This document shows positions 52,621-61,940 of a stretch of DNA of 64,000 nt, piece by piece. Location: NCBI GenBank assembly GCA_029938085.1, contig JAPYOS010000003.1, positions 62,001-126,000 on the forward strand, written 5' to 3'. The notes beneath the pieces are model-generated. The model was not told the DNA's origin and did not search any database. It saw only the letters and a program-made list of their open reading frames with translations. The translations under genes and the position numbers were made by a program. Every line of letters starts with the position of its first letter. Position 1 is the stretch's first letter. Source of the stretch: Oceanospirillaceae bacterium (lineage in GTDB: Bacteria; Pseudomonadota; Gammaproteobacteria; Pseudomonadales; Balneatricaceae).

Positions 52621-54365
52621 TTAAAACTCTGACCAAGTGCCCATGTCTGCATCAAGTGGTGCAGCTACGTTACCGCGGCTTGCTTTATGACGAGCAGGGG
52701 CTTGAGGAATATGTGGCTGATGTTGAGCGGCCGCTTGGTACGAGTTGTTATTATAGCTTACTTTAAAGAAGGAAATCTGTTGGCGCAAGTCTCCTGCTTG
52801 GTTATTTAGGGCATCACTGGCCGCCGTAGACTCTTCCACAAGTGCCGCGTTTTGCTGGTTGACTACGTCCAACTGATTCACAGCTTCGTTAACTTGGGTA
52901 ATACTGTTGGCTTGCTCTTGAGACGCTGTGGTGATGTTCTCTACTAATTCACTGATGGATTGTATTGACTTAAAGATTTGCTGTAGTGAATCGCCCGATT
53001 GGTTAACTAAGTTGCTACCCTCCATCACTCGAGCGTTACTTGACTCGATCAAGACTCGGATTTCTTTGGCAGATTCTGCCGCTTTTTGCGACAAGGTACG
53101 TACTTCGCCCGCGACTACAGTAAAGCCACGGCCATGTTTGCCTGTTCGTGCCGCTTCAACCGAAGCGTTAAGGGCCAGTAGGTTGGTTTGGAAGGCAATG
53201 CCATCAATCAAGGTGATGATGTCGGCAATCTTTTGGCTCGACTGACTGATTTGATCCATCGCCTTGATGGCGGTGCGCATAACGCCCACACTTTCTTCGG
53301 CTTCAGAGCGGCTTTGAGTGACTAAGGTATTGGCCTCTTTGGCATTGGTCGTATTGGTCTCTACCGTAGAGACCATTTGGTTCATGCTGGTGGTGGTTTC
53401 TTCTAAACTGGCAGCTTGTTCATTGGTGCGTTCAGATAATTGCAAACTACCTTGGCTGATTTCTTTGGCGCCCGTGTTGACCAGGTTGGCGTTCATCAAA
53501 ATATTGGACAAGGTATCCTGCATCTTGTCGATAGACTGGTTGAGGGCCTGCTTTAATTCGCCTAAACGACCCGGATGAGTACCGGTAATGCGTGACGTTA
53601 AATCACCTTCGGCCATGCCTATTGCCACTTGATTGGTTTCTTCGATGGCGCTATCAATGGCATCTAAACTGCTGTTAATGTTGTTCTTAAGTGACGCTAA
53701 ACTGCCGTCGCCTTGGGCGGTAATTCGATGTTCAAATTGACCTAAGGACACGTGCTGCATCACTTGGCCAATATCGTCAAACATGTCGTTTACTTGCATA
53801 ATAGCGCTGTTAACCGTAACCGCAATGGCGCCGTCTTTGGCTTCATCCATACGCCCACTAAAGTCGCCTCGGCCTACGCCTGCCATCACGTCTTCTAATG
53901 AGTGCATGGTCGTAGTCATGCTAGACAAGCTACCGTTAATAGCTTCTAGGGTGACGGGGAATAGTCCGTTAAGCCCTGCTGGTAGGGCATTTCGGCTGTA
54001 GTCGCCTTGCTGAACTTTAGCTGCAAAAGCCATAGTCTCACGCAGGCAGGTTTCCACTTGATCTAGGGACTCATTAAAGTTCCAGGCAATTTGGCCTAGT
54101 TCGTCTTCGGCACCGATACCGGTGATGCGTCTTTCTAAGTTACCTTTTGCGGTGTTTTGGGTAAATAGTTTGATTTTACCAATCAAATCGGCTTGTCGCC
54201 GGTTGATCTTCACCAAAAATATTAGGCTCAGTAGAATCACGGCGACGGGGCGAGCATAAACAACTCGTCACTGCCTTTGGTGTACAGCATCGCAGCAATA
54301 CCCGTTGCCGCACCAATGGCGCCGAGTAAAATGTTAGCCCTGGAGCTGGTAGACGAAGTGGTCAT
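52621..54365 (-). pseudogene. methyl-accepting chemotaxis protein with several HAMP units, frameshifted
   Basis: From ATG 54365 the frame gives MTTSSTSSRANILLGAIGAA and a first membrane helix, then ELFMLAPSP and a stop near 54243. The other frame resumes as VAVILLSLIFLVKINRRQ (second helix) and runs 538 residues to 52621. One additional C in the C4 run at 54247-54250 restores a single ~580-residue receptor. After the helices there are repeated HAMP-like units (EDELGQIAWNFNESLD; GRGDFSGRM; SLGQFEHRIT; AEGDLTSRI), then the signalling domain with GRGFTVVAGEVRTLSQKAA and a Glu-rich methylation helix. Either a pseudogene or an indel error. Confidence 0.75.
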
Positions 54366-54819
54366 AGCTGATTCTTAATTCTGAAAGCTTGGTATTTAGA
54401 AAGGTTGCGCCGGCATTAAGCTGGTCTTTGCTTGGGTGGCGTTGTTCTTCGGCGTATATTTCATCGTACAGGGTGGGAATGGTCACCATGGCCTTAGTGC
54501 TAGGTTTACGGCGCACTGAATAATAGCCAACGATATTGCCATTGAGGTCGAGGCTAGCGGTCACGTTGGCGTAAACCCAATAAAAACTGCCATCGGCGTG
54601 CATGTTTTTGACATAGGCAAAAATTTCTTCACCACTTTGAATACGGCTCCAGAGTAGGTGGAATATACTTCGAGGCATGTGTGGGTGGCGCACAATATTG
54701 TGTTGTTGGCCGAGTAATTGTTCTTCTGAATAGCCAGAAAATTCAACAAAAATGCGGTTACAATAGGTCAGTTGGCCTTTGGTGTTGGTTTTTGAAACAA
54801 TGAAATCACCGTCGCGCAT
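54334..54819 (-). CDS. Aer-type PAS-domain protein
   Basis: 161 residues from ATG 54819. The PAS core is IVSKTNTKGQLTYCNRIFVE, FSGYSEEQLLGQQHNIVRHP, DMP-equivalent HMPRSIF, and NMHADGSFYWVYANV, closely following the Aer sensor, where PAS binds FAD. The C-terminus ends ISYDHFVYQLQG, as in short PAS proteins encoded next to a chemoreceptor. The open frame extends 14 codons upstream (KDKSIVPTHVERT), matching the usual N-terminus, but the only start there is ATA at 54861, preceded by ACAGG. It overlaps the receptor gene by 32 bp. Probably the redox- or oxygen-sensing partner of that receptor. Confidence 0.82.
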   Translation of the reverse strand: MRDGDFIVSKTNTKGQLTYCNRIFVEFSGYSEEQLLGQQHNIVRHPHMPRSIFHLLWSRIQSGEEIFAYVKNMHADGSFYWVYANVTASLDLNGNIVGYYSVRRKPSTKAMVTIPTLYDEIYAEEQRHPSKDQLNAGATFLNTKLSELRISYDHFVYQLQG

Positions 54820-54861
54820 GGTGCGTTCAACGTGGGTTGGAACAATACTTTTATCTTTTAT

Positions 54862-55174
54862 TCAGTGGCCTGTTATCTTTCGTCTAGGTGACGCAAGTCA
54901 TATTGAATTACTCAATAAGGCTTAATTAATATAGGGTCGAAAGTTTGAGCTATTCGTTGGTGTTTAGCAATTAAACAAATGTAATAAAGTGTAACATTTA
55001 GCATTGTGAATGACCTAGCTGACAAGGCGATGTTATTGACTCCAAATCTAATTCGGCTATGCTGCCACAACTGGTATCACTTGTGGTCGTTAAAACATAC
55101 CATGAGCGCAGCCCAGCAACTTGGCTGATAAACCTAAACTTGATTTCGATCAGGTAATTTAAAATGGATTATGC
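54862..55174. other. intergenic region without recognised genes
   Basis: About 310 bp of AT-rich sequence between the divergently oriented PAS gene and the M20 gene. It must hold the promoters of both. I see no open frame with a family match, no strong hairpin and no repeat array. Confidence 0.6.
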
Positions 55175-56371
55175 ATGACACTGTTACCCTCAATTGTTGC
55201 TGAAGCCAAACAATTTCAAACGCTTCGCAGAGATTTACACGCTCATCCTGAGTTGTCTTACAAAGAGCACCGCACGGCACAGATTGTGTTGGATCAACTG
55301 ACTTCGATGGGTATTGAAGCCCATCCTGGTATAGGTGTAACGGGGGTCGTCGGTGTGATACAGGGCCGGCAGCCAGGTGGTGGCATTGCCCTGCGCGCCG
55401 ACATGGACGCGTTACCGTTAGATGAACATAACGACTTTGCCCATGCCAGTACTTACGCTGGCAAAATGCATGCCTGCGGCCATGATGGACATACGGCCAC
55501 TTTGCTCGCTGCTGCCAGTTACCTGGCACAGCATCGGGATTTTTGTGGCACGGTATACCTGATTTTTCAGCCCGCTGAAGAAGGGGGCGCAGGGGCCCAG
55601 GCGATGATCGATGACGGTTTGTTTGAGCGCTTTGCGATTGATGAAATCTATGGCTATCACAACTGGCCGGGCTACGAACAAGGTACGGTAGGGTTAGTTG
55701 CGGGCGCGATGATGGCGTCCGCCAGCGAATTTAAAATTAGGGTGGTCGGTAAGGGCGCCCATGCCGCCATGCCCCACCTCGGCGCTGACCCTTTGTTGGT
55801 ATCTTGCCAGTTAGTTCAGGCCTTGCAGTCCATTGTTACACGCAGTGTTGACCCCCAAGAATCGGTGGTGCTTTCGGTAACCAAAATTCATTGTGGTGAT
55901 GCCACTAATATCATTGCCGACGACTGTATTATAGAAGGCACAGTGAGGTGTTTTTCTGAACACTCATTACAATGCGTAGAAGATCGCATGGGTAAAATTT
56001 GTATCGACTTATGTGCGGCCTTTGAATGTGATGGCGTGCTTGATTTTGAAAGGTCGTACCCAGCCACTATTAATCATGAGGCTCAAGTTGAGTTTGTTCG
56101 TGAGGTAGCAGTGGATTTGTTGGGTGAAGATCAAGTGGTGCCTTTTACACCAACCATGGGTTCAGAAGACTTCAGTTTTTATTTGCTACAAAAACCGGGT
56201 TGCTATTTTGCTATTGGCAATGGTTTGGGTGGTCATCGAGACCAAGGTCACGGCATAGGCCCGTGTATGTTACACAACCCTAGTTACGATTTTAATGATG
56301 CATTGATTCCCATCGGTGCGAGTTTGTGGGTTAAGCTTGTGCAAGCTCGCCTGAATAAAACTATGGTATAA
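55175..56371 (+). CDS. M20-family amidohydrolase (hippurate hydrolase-like)
   Basis: 398 residues. M20D signature elements: FQTLRRDLHAHPELSYKE, MHACGHDGHTATLLAAA (metal-binding Cys/His), QPAEEGGAGAQAMI, and MGSEDFSFYL near the end. Family members hydrolyse N-acyl amino acids, IAA-conjugates, or N-acetyl-diaminopimelate; no signal peptide, so cytoplasmic. It leads a run of plus-strand genes (SorC regulator, deoC, ALDH, importer) but is separated from sorC by 29 bp only, so may be co-transcribed. How it relates to deoxyribose use is unclear; it could process an acylated nucleoside precursor or be unrelated. Confidence 0.88.
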   Translation: MTLLPSIVAEAKQFQTLRRDLHAHPELSYKEHRTAQIVLDQLTSMGIEAHPGIGVTGVVGVIQGRQPGGGIALRADMDALPLDEHNDFAHASTYAGKMHACGHDGHTATLLAAASYLAQHRDFCGTVYLIFQPAEEGGAGAQAMIDDGLFERFAIDEIYGYHNWPGYEQGTVGLVAGAMMASASEFKIRVVGKGAHAAMPHLGADPLLVSCQLVQALQSIVTRSVDPQESVVLSVTKIHCGDATNIIADDCIIEGTVRCFSEHSLQCVEDRMGKICIDLCAAFECDGVLDFERSYPATINHEAQVEFVREVAVDLLGEDQVVPFTPTMGSEDFSFYLLQKPGCYFAIGNGLGGHRDQGHGIGPCMLHNPSYDFNDALIPIGASLWVKLVQARLNKTMV

Positions 56372-56400
56372 ATTTTTCATTTGGTGTAATATTTTTCGTT

Positions 56401-57390
56401 ATGAAATCTAATACAGCTAAACCTTTGATCGATGTCGAACAGATGGACCTTGCTACGCGAGCGGCTTGGTTGTCTTTTATTGGTGGCTACACGCAAGGTG
56501 AGGTTGCCAAGCGGATCGGCGTCTCTCCTGTTAAAGCTCACCGCCTCATTCAACTTGCCCAACAACAGGGTCTGGTTAAGATTTTCATCGAGGGTGAACC
56601 TGCAAAATGTGTGGCTTTAGAAGAAACCTTGATACAAACATTCGGCTTACGAACCTGCCTCGTAACACCGTCTGATCATACTAACAATAGTGATGATAGC
56701 GCCAGCTTTAACGAAGTGGGCGCCGGTGCTGCGCGCTTCTTTTACAAGCTCCTAAAGCAGTTGCCGAAAAATGCGTGTGTGGGCATTGGCAAAGGTCGCT
56801 CCTTGTCGGCTTTGGCTGAAAAATTGCCTAAAATTGATCGCGCAGACCTCACCTTTGCTTCCGTTTCCGGTAGTTTTACCCGTAAGTTTTCTACTAACAG
56901 ACTCGACGTAGTGCAGCAGTTAGTTGAGCGTACTGGCGCTGAAGGCTACTTTATGCCAGTACCCTATTTGGCCCGTGACGACGCCGAATACGACACCTTG
57001 ATGGCGCAGGCAAGTGTGCAGTTTAGTTTGAACCTGGCTCGTAATGCCGATTTGTATACCGTAGGCGTGGGCGCGTTGCAAACCAATCATTATTTACACA
57101 GTGTGGGTATGGTGACCGACGATGATCTAGAACAGCTACGCAAAGCCGGCGCTGTGTGTGACCTAATCGGTAGCTTTTACGACGCGCAAGGCGAATTAGT
57201 TAATCATCCGCTTAATGGCCATGGATTGGGGATTAAGGCGTCTGAAATGGCAGGTAAGCGTGTGGTGGCTGTGGCGGGTGGGTTAGGCAAAGAATTGGCC
57301 CTGTTAGGTTTATTGCGTACCGGCTTGGTGACCGACTTGGTAGTGGGTGAAAGCACTGCAGAAAAAATCGTTTCGATGCTGGAGTTATAA
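56401..57390 (+). CDS. SorC/DeoR-type sugar-sensing transcriptional regulator
   Basis: 329 residues. N-terminal HTH at about 25-55 (YTQGEVAKRIGVSPVKAHRL), then a sugar-phosphate-binding domain of the SorC type (CVGIGKGRSLSALAE, FASVSGSF, AGGLGKELALLGLLRTGLVTDLVV). B. subtilis DeoR, which controls deoC-nupC-pdp and binds deoxyribose-5-phosphate, has the same architecture. deoC starts 4 bp later, so deoxyribose-5-phosphate is the likely effector. Family sure; effector inferred from gene order. Confidence 0.9.
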   Translation: MKSNTAKPLIDVEQMDLATRAAWLSFIGGYTQGEVAKRIGVSPVKAHRLIQLAQQQGLVKIFIEGEPAKCVALEETLIQTFGLRTCLVTPSDHTNNSDDSASFNEVGAGAARFFYKLLKQLPKNACVGIGKGRSLSALAEKLPKIDRADLTFASVSGSFTRKFSTNRLDVVQQLVERTGAEGYFMPVPYLARDDAEYDTLMAQASVQFSLNLARNADLYTVGVGALQTNHYLHSVGMVTDDDLEQLRKAGAVCDLIGSFYDAQGELVNHPLNGHGLGIKASEMAGKRVVAVAGGLGKELALLGLLRTGLVTDLVVGESTAEKIVSMLEL

Positions 57391-57394
57391 CTGG

Positions 57395-58420
57395 ATGATT
57401 CAACAATTACCTCATACCGCACCATTTAGTTTGGTTAAGAGCGCGCCCAATGGTGAGCAGGGTGATCATCAGCTTGAACGCAATCCTGGTATGGCTTTTG
57501 ACCTACAGCAGTTGGATAAAATTCGTATTAATCGCAGTGCCGTGGAACGGCGTTGCGCGAGTTACGGTGCCCGTCGTAGCATTAAAAAACAGCAACAGGC
57601 CGCTTGGTTATTAAAAGCCATTAGCTTAATTGATCTTACAACTTTATCAGGTGACGACACAGAAGATCGTGTTCGACGTTTGTGTAGCAAAGCCAAGCAG
57701 CCGTTAAGTGTCAATTTGCAGCAACGCTTGGGCATCGATGAGCTAAATTTAACCACCGCGGCTATTTGTGTGTATCACGAGATGCTGACGGCTGCGCACA
57801 CTAGCCTAAAAGGCACTGGCATCCATTTGGCTGCGGTGTCGACCGGTTTTCCTGCGGGTCTATCACCCTTGCCGTTGCGTATCGCTGAAATCGAATATTC
57901 AGTAGAGGCTGGAGCCGACGAAATTGACATTGTGATCAGCAGACGTCATGTGTTGGAGGGTAATTGGCAAGCCTTGTATGACGAAGTTAAAGCCTTTCGT
58001 GCAGCCTGCGGCGCCGCGCACTTAAAAACCATTTTAGCCACTGGCGAATTAGGCAATTTAGCCAATGTGGCCAAAGCCTCAATGGTTTGTATGATGGCGG
58101 GCGCTGACTTTATCAAAACCTCCACCGGTAAAGAAGTAGAAAACGCCACCTTGCCCGTGAGCTTGGTCATGGTGCGTATGATTCGTGAGTACCATGCTCA
58201 AACCGGCATGTATATTGGTTTTAAACCGGCGGGTGGGGTGAGCGATTCTAAAACCGCACTGCTGTATATGACCATGATGCAAGAAGAGTTAGGGCGTCGG
58301 TGGTTAGAGCCAGACTTGTTCCGTTTTGGAGCGTCGAGTTTGTTAGGTGATATCGAGTGTCAGCTCGATCATTATGATACCGGTTATTATTCTGCCGCAT
58401 ACCGCCACCCAATGGCCTAA
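57395..58420 (+). CDS. deoC: deoxyribose-phosphate aldolase, long form
   Basis: Splits 2-deoxyribose-5-phosphate to acetaldehyde and glyceraldehyde-3-phosphate. 341 residues from ATG 57395 (GGAG ahead); the open frame to 57347 lies within sorC. Core residues: D178 (DEIDIVI), Schiff-base K241 (FIKTSTGKE), K277 (GFKPAGG). About 80 residues at the N-terminus precede the barrel (from LIDLTTLSGDDT), so it is longer than the 220-260-residue bacterial DeoC and like that of animals and some proteobacteria. The start of the double-length aldehyde dehydrogenase is 21 bp downstream, suiting detoxification or use of the acetaldehyde. Confidence 0.95.
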   Translation: MIQQLPHTAPFSLVKSAPNGEQGDHQLERNPGMAFDLQQLDKIRINRSAVERRCASYGARRSIKKQQQAAWLLKAISLIDLTTLSGDDTEDRVRRLCSKAKQPLSVNLQQRLGIDELNLTTAAICVYHEMLTAAHTSLKGTGIHLAAVSTGFPAGLSPLPLRIAEIEYSVEAGADEIDIVISRRHVLEGNWQALYDEVKAFRAACGAAHLKTILATGELGNLANVAKASMVCMMAGADFIKTSTGKEVENATLPVSLVMVRMIREYHAQTGMYIGFKPAGGVSDSKTALLYMTMMQEELGRRWLEPDLFRFGASSLLGDIECQLDHYDTGYYSAAYRHPMA

Positions 58421-58441
58421 CAAGGCAACAGGATTTAAGTC

Positions 58442-60805
58442 ATGACATTGCAGCAAGAATTTGAACAACTCAACTACAGCCAAGCCCTTGAAAGCGATGT
58501 AGAAGCGCAGGCCTGGTTAACGCAACACCAACGCCGGTTTGGTCATTATGTGAATGGTGTGTTTGTGAGCCAACAAGGCGCGCAATTGCAGGAAGTGACT
58601 AACCCAGCAACCGCTGAACTGTTGGCACATATTGAAGTTGCTAACGCAGACCAAATAGACCAAGCCGTAGACGCTGCGCGTAAGGCACAACCGAGTTGGT
58701 GGGCTTTGGGTGGGTTAGGGCGTGCTAAAGTGCTCTATGGGCTCGCCAGAGGCTTACAAAAACATGCGCGTTTGGCTGCGGTGTTGGAGACCTTGGACAA
58801 TGGCAAACCTATCCGTGAAAGCCGTGATTTGGATATTCCTCTAGCCATTCGTCACTTCTATCACCATGCTGGATGGGCCAAATTACAGGCTCAACAACTC
58901 AGTGGTTATGAGCCGGTAGGCGTGGCTGCACAAATCATCCCTTGGAATTTTCCGTTACTTATGTTGGCGTGGAAGATTGCACCTGCGTTGGCTATGGGTA
59001 ATACCATCGTGCTTAAACCCGCCGAACAAACACCGCTGACTGCCATGTTGTTTGCCCATCTTTGCGACCAAGCAGGAGTGCCACCGGGTGTGGTTAATAT
59101 CATTAATGGCGCGGGATCTACTGGCGCAGCTTTAGCTGCACACTCCGGTGTGGACAAGGTGGCGTTTACTGGGTCTACTGCCGTAGGGCGGGCTATTCGA
59201 GAGGCGACTGCAGGACAGGCTAAAAAGCTGACCTTAGAACTAGGCGGTAAATCGGCTTTTATTGTATTTGAAGATGCCGATTTAGATGCCGCGGTTGAAG
59301 GCCTAGTTGACTCCATTTGGTTTAACCAAGGCGAGGTGTGTTGTGCCGGGTCGCGCTTGTTGGTGCAAGCACCAGTGGCCGAGCAATTACATGCCAAATT
59401 GAAGCAGCGCATGCAGCAATTACGTTCGGGTATGCCGCTCGATAAATCAATTGATGTTGGTTGCTTAGTGAGCAAGCAGCAGTTTGAACGTGTCGATCAG
59501 TTGGTTGAGCAGGGATTACGCACAGGTGGCCATGCTTACCAAGCCCAAACTAAACACCCAGATCAAAATTATTATCCCCCGACATTGATTACCGGTGTTG
59601 ATAGCAGCCACCCGCTAGTGCAAGAAGAGATTTTTGGACCGGTGTTGGTGTCTGTGACTTTTCGCACTCAAAGTGAAGCTGTCGCCTTGGCCAATAATAG
59701 CCGCTATGGTTTGGCTGCCAGTGTGTGGAGTGAAAATATTAATCGGGCCATGGATGTGGCACCCAAGCTAAAAGCGGGCGTGGTGTGGATTAATAACCAC
59801 AATCAATTTGACGCCGCCTGTGGTTTTGGTGGTGTGCGTGAATCTGGATTTGGACGTGAAGGTGGCAAAGAGGGCCTGTTTGAATACCTCAAACCGATGG
59901 GCTTAACCCCTGTGGTGACGGCACAGTCTAAACGACAAGAGGCGTCATTCGATGTTACGGCTATCGACCGGACACTAAAATTTTATATCGGTGGTAAACA
60001 AACACGCCCAGACTCAGGGCACAGCCAAGCTTATTACCATGCCGACGGAAGCCTAGCGGCAATGATAGGGGTGGGCAGCCGAAAAGATATTCGTAACGCG
60101 GTGAGTGCGGCGCAAAAAGCCAGTGCTTGGTCTACGCAAACGGGCCATGGTCGGGCTCAGGTGATGTACTTTTTAGCCGAAAATTTAACTCAGCGACACA
60201 GCGAGTGGGTTGCACGTTTAGAGCGTGTGTGTGGTTATGATACAGCCGAAGCCGAAGCCGAATTTGAAGCGGCTATTGGCTGTTTATTTAGCTACGCTGC
60301 TTGGGCCGATAAGTACGATGGAGCGGTTCATAATGCGCCCTATCGCGGAGTCACTTTAGCCTTGCCCGAAGCGGTGGGGTCCATGGCTCTGGTGGCACCA
60401 GACCATCATCCGTTAATCAGCAGTCTGGCCCTTATAGCGCCTGCCATTGCTATGGGTAACCGTGTGGTATTGGTGGCCAGTGAAGTTTATGCCAGCATCG
60501 CCTTAGAACTGGTACAGGTGTTAGAGACCTCCGACATTCCCGCAGGTGTAGTGAACATTGTCGCAGGGCCCAAAGCAGAGTTAGCGGTACATCTGGCAGG
60601 TCATGCCGAAATTGAAGCCATGTGGTGTTGGGCCGATGAGGCTACGGTTGCTGACGTTGAACGGACCAGTGCTGGCAATTTAAAACGTCTGTGGACGCAT
60701 AGCAATAACGACAGAAATTGGCTCGATGTTGAGCAGGCCGAGGGTGTGGAATTTTTACGCCAAGCCACTCAAGTTAAAAATATTTGGACGCCCTACGGCG
60801 ACTAA
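58442..60805 (+). CDS. double-length aldehyde dehydrogenase, second half degenerate
   Basis: 787 residues. The first ~490 residues are a complete ALDH: IIPWNFP (N168 region), E266 (LELGGKSAF), C300 (NQGEVCCAGS) and GFGGVRESGFGREGG. The remainder (about 515-787) repeats the ALDH N-terminal fold (YIGGKQTRPDSG, GSRKDIRNAVSAAQKAS, SLALIAPAIAMGNRVVLVASE) but has no catalytic Cys domain, so it is a partial non-catalytic copy. Similar two-part enzymes occur beside deoC in other bacteria (and resemble animal ALDH16). Expected to oxidise acetaldehyde made by DeoC. In-frame and intact. Confidence 0.9.
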   Translation: MTLQQEFEQLNYSQALESDVEAQAWLTQHQRRFGHYVNGVFVSQQGAQLQEVTNPATAELLAHIEVANADQIDQAVDAARKAQPSWWALGGLGRAKVLYGLARGLQKHARLAAVLETLDNGKPIRESRDLDIPLAIRHFYHHAGWAKLQAQQLSGYEPVGVAAQIIPWNFPLLMLAWKIAPALAMGNTIVLKPAEQTPLTAMLFAHLCDQAGVPPGVVNIINGAGSTGAALAAHSGVDKVAFTGSTAVGRAIREATAGQAKKLTLELGGKSAFIVFEDADLDAAVEGLVDSIWFNQGEVCCAGSRLLVQAPVAEQLHAKLKQRMQQLRSGMPLDKSIDVGCLVSKQQFERVDQLVEQGLRTGGHAYQAQTKHPDQNYYPPTLITGVDSSHPLVQEEIFGPVLVSVTFRTQSEAVALANNSRYGLAASVWSENINRAMDVAPKLKAGVVWINNHNQFDAACGFGGVRESGFGREGGKEGLFEYLKPMGLTPVVTAQSKRQEASFDVTAIDRTLKFYIGGKQTRPDSGHSQAYYHADGSLAAMIGVGSRKDIRNAVSAAQKASAWSTQTGHGRAQVMYFLAENLTQRHSEWVARLERVCGYDTAEAEAEFEAAIGCLFSYAAWADKYDGAVHNAPYRGVTLALPEAVGSMALVAPDHHPLISSLALIAPAIAMGNRVVLVASEVYASIALELVQVLETSDIPAGVVNIVAGPKAELAVHLAGHAEIEAMWCWADEATVADVERTSAGNLKRLWTHSNNDRNWLDVEQAEGVEFLRQATQVKNIWTPYGD

Positions 60806-60820
60806 TTAAAAAGAAGAAAG

Positions 60821-60832
60821 CGGCTTAAGCCG
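60821..60832. repeat. 12-bp perfect palindrome ahead of the nucleoside-binding protein gene
   Basis: CGGCTTAAGCCG lies 29 bp before the ATG of the BMP gene and 15 bp after the ALDH stop. A full self-complementary dodecamer of this type may be a regulator half-site pair or a short mRNA hairpin; no T-run follows. Confidence 0.4.
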
Positions 60833-60861
60833 ATCTATGTAAAAACGAGGAGAAGTATCTG

Positions 60862-61863
60862 ATGAAATTAAATAAACTCACTATGGCTATTGCTGCAGGT
60901 GCAGTGTCATTAACAGTCTCTGTTGCTCAAGCCGACGTTAACCCAGCCGTTGTTTATGACAAAGCCGGTAAGTTCGACAAGTCATTTAACGAAGCAGTTT
61001 ACAATGGTGTAAAGCGTTTTACTGCCGACACGGGTATCAGTGTTCGCGAAGTAGAGCCAACTAACGACGCTCAAGTTGAGCAAGGTCTTAAAAAGCTGGC
61101 TAAGCGTGGCAGTAGTCCAATCGTTGCTGTAGGTTTCTCACAGGCTAACGCTGTAAGTGCCGCGGCACAAGCGTACCCAGACTCAAAGTTCACTTTGATC
61201 GACATGGTAGTGCCAGAAGCCAACGTACAAAACGTTGTTTTCCGTGCTCAAGAAGGTTCTTTCTTGGTAGGCGCATTAGCGGCTATGAAGTCTGAGACAG
61301 GTACTGTGGGCTACATTGGCGCAATGGATATCCCTTTGCTAGCCGTGTTTGGTTGTGGTTATGAACAAGGTGCGAAGCACATTAATGCTAACATTAACGT
61401 ATTACATAGTTTCATTGGTTCTACCGGTGCAGCCTTTGCTAACCCATCTAAGGGTGGCGAAGTAGCGCGCAGCCAGTTTGAATCTGGTGCTGACGTGGTG
61501 TTTGCGGCTGCCGGTTCTTCTGGTGTAGGTGTGATTCAAACTGCGGCCGATATGGGTAAGCTTGCTATCGGTGTTGACTCAAACCAGAACTACCTCCAGC
61601 CAGGTACCGTATTAACCTCTATGGTTAAGCGTGTAGGTGAAGCGGCTTACCAAAGCTATGCTGCGGAGCAAAATGGTACTTGGAAGCCTGGTTTCGTAAG
61701 CATGGGTCTTGCTGAAGGTGGTGTTGATTGGGCACTAGACGAGCATAACCGTGGGTTGGTTACTGCTGACATGGAAGCCAAAGTAAACGCTCTTAAAGCG
61801 GCGATCATTGCTGGTGAGTTAAGTGTTCATGACTATATGTCTGACAATACTTGTAACTATTAA
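60862..61863 (+). CDS. BMP-family nucleoside-binding protein of an ABC importer
   Basis: 333 residues. Sec signal peptide (KLNKLTMAIAAGAVSLTVSVAQA, cleavage after AQA), no lipobox, hence free in the periplasm. Mature part has the BMP/Med features: YDKAGKFDKSFNEAVYNG, FRAQEGSFLVGALA, GYIGAMDIPLLAVFGCGYEQG, AAGSSGVGVIQ, GVDSNQNYLQPG. BMP-type proteins such as PnrA bind purine nucleosides. Followed by NupA- and NupP-like genes, so import of nucleosides is well supported and agrees with deoC upstream. Strong GAGGAG site before the ATG. Confidence 0.92.
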   Translation: MKLNKLTMAIAAGAVSLTVSVAQADVNPAVVYDKAGKFDKSFNEAVYNGVKRFTADTGISVREVEPTNDAQVEQGLKKLAKRGSSPIVAVGFSQANAVSAAAQAYPDSKFTLIDMVVPEANVQNVVFRAQEGSFLVGALAAMKSETGTVGYIGAMDIPLLAVFGCGYEQGAKHINANINVLHSFIGSTGAAFANPSKGGEVARSQFESGADVVFAAAGSSGVGVIQTAADMGKLAIGVDSNQNYLQPGTVLTSMVKRVGEAAYQSYAAEQNGTWKPGFVSMGLAEGGVDWALDEHNRGLVTADMEAKVNALKAAIIAGELSVHDYMSDNTCNY

Positions 61864-61882
61864 TAGATAGTTTGTAGTAGAC

Positions 61883-61911
61883 GGTCGGTGGTTTGTAATA
61901 AACCGCCGACC
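61883..61911 (+). other. 12-bp stem-loop between binding-protein and ATPase genes
   Basis: GGTCGGTGGTTT-gtaat-AAACCGCCGACC (one G-T pair), 19 bp after the BMP stop, without a T-run. Like the hairpin in the PotABCD-type operon, it is placed to protect the binding-protein message and lower downstream expression. A CA-rich stretch with the repeated motif CGACCAATRACC (61907 and 61935) follows it and runs into the ATPase start codon. Confidence 0.65.
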
Positions 61912-61940
61912 AATAACCACCAACCGATAACCGTCGACCA

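Noticed and set aside
58906-59475. 189-codon antisense frame inside the aldehyde dehydrogenase gene
   Set aside because: Long only because of GC-biased third positions on the coding strand; no start site or motif.
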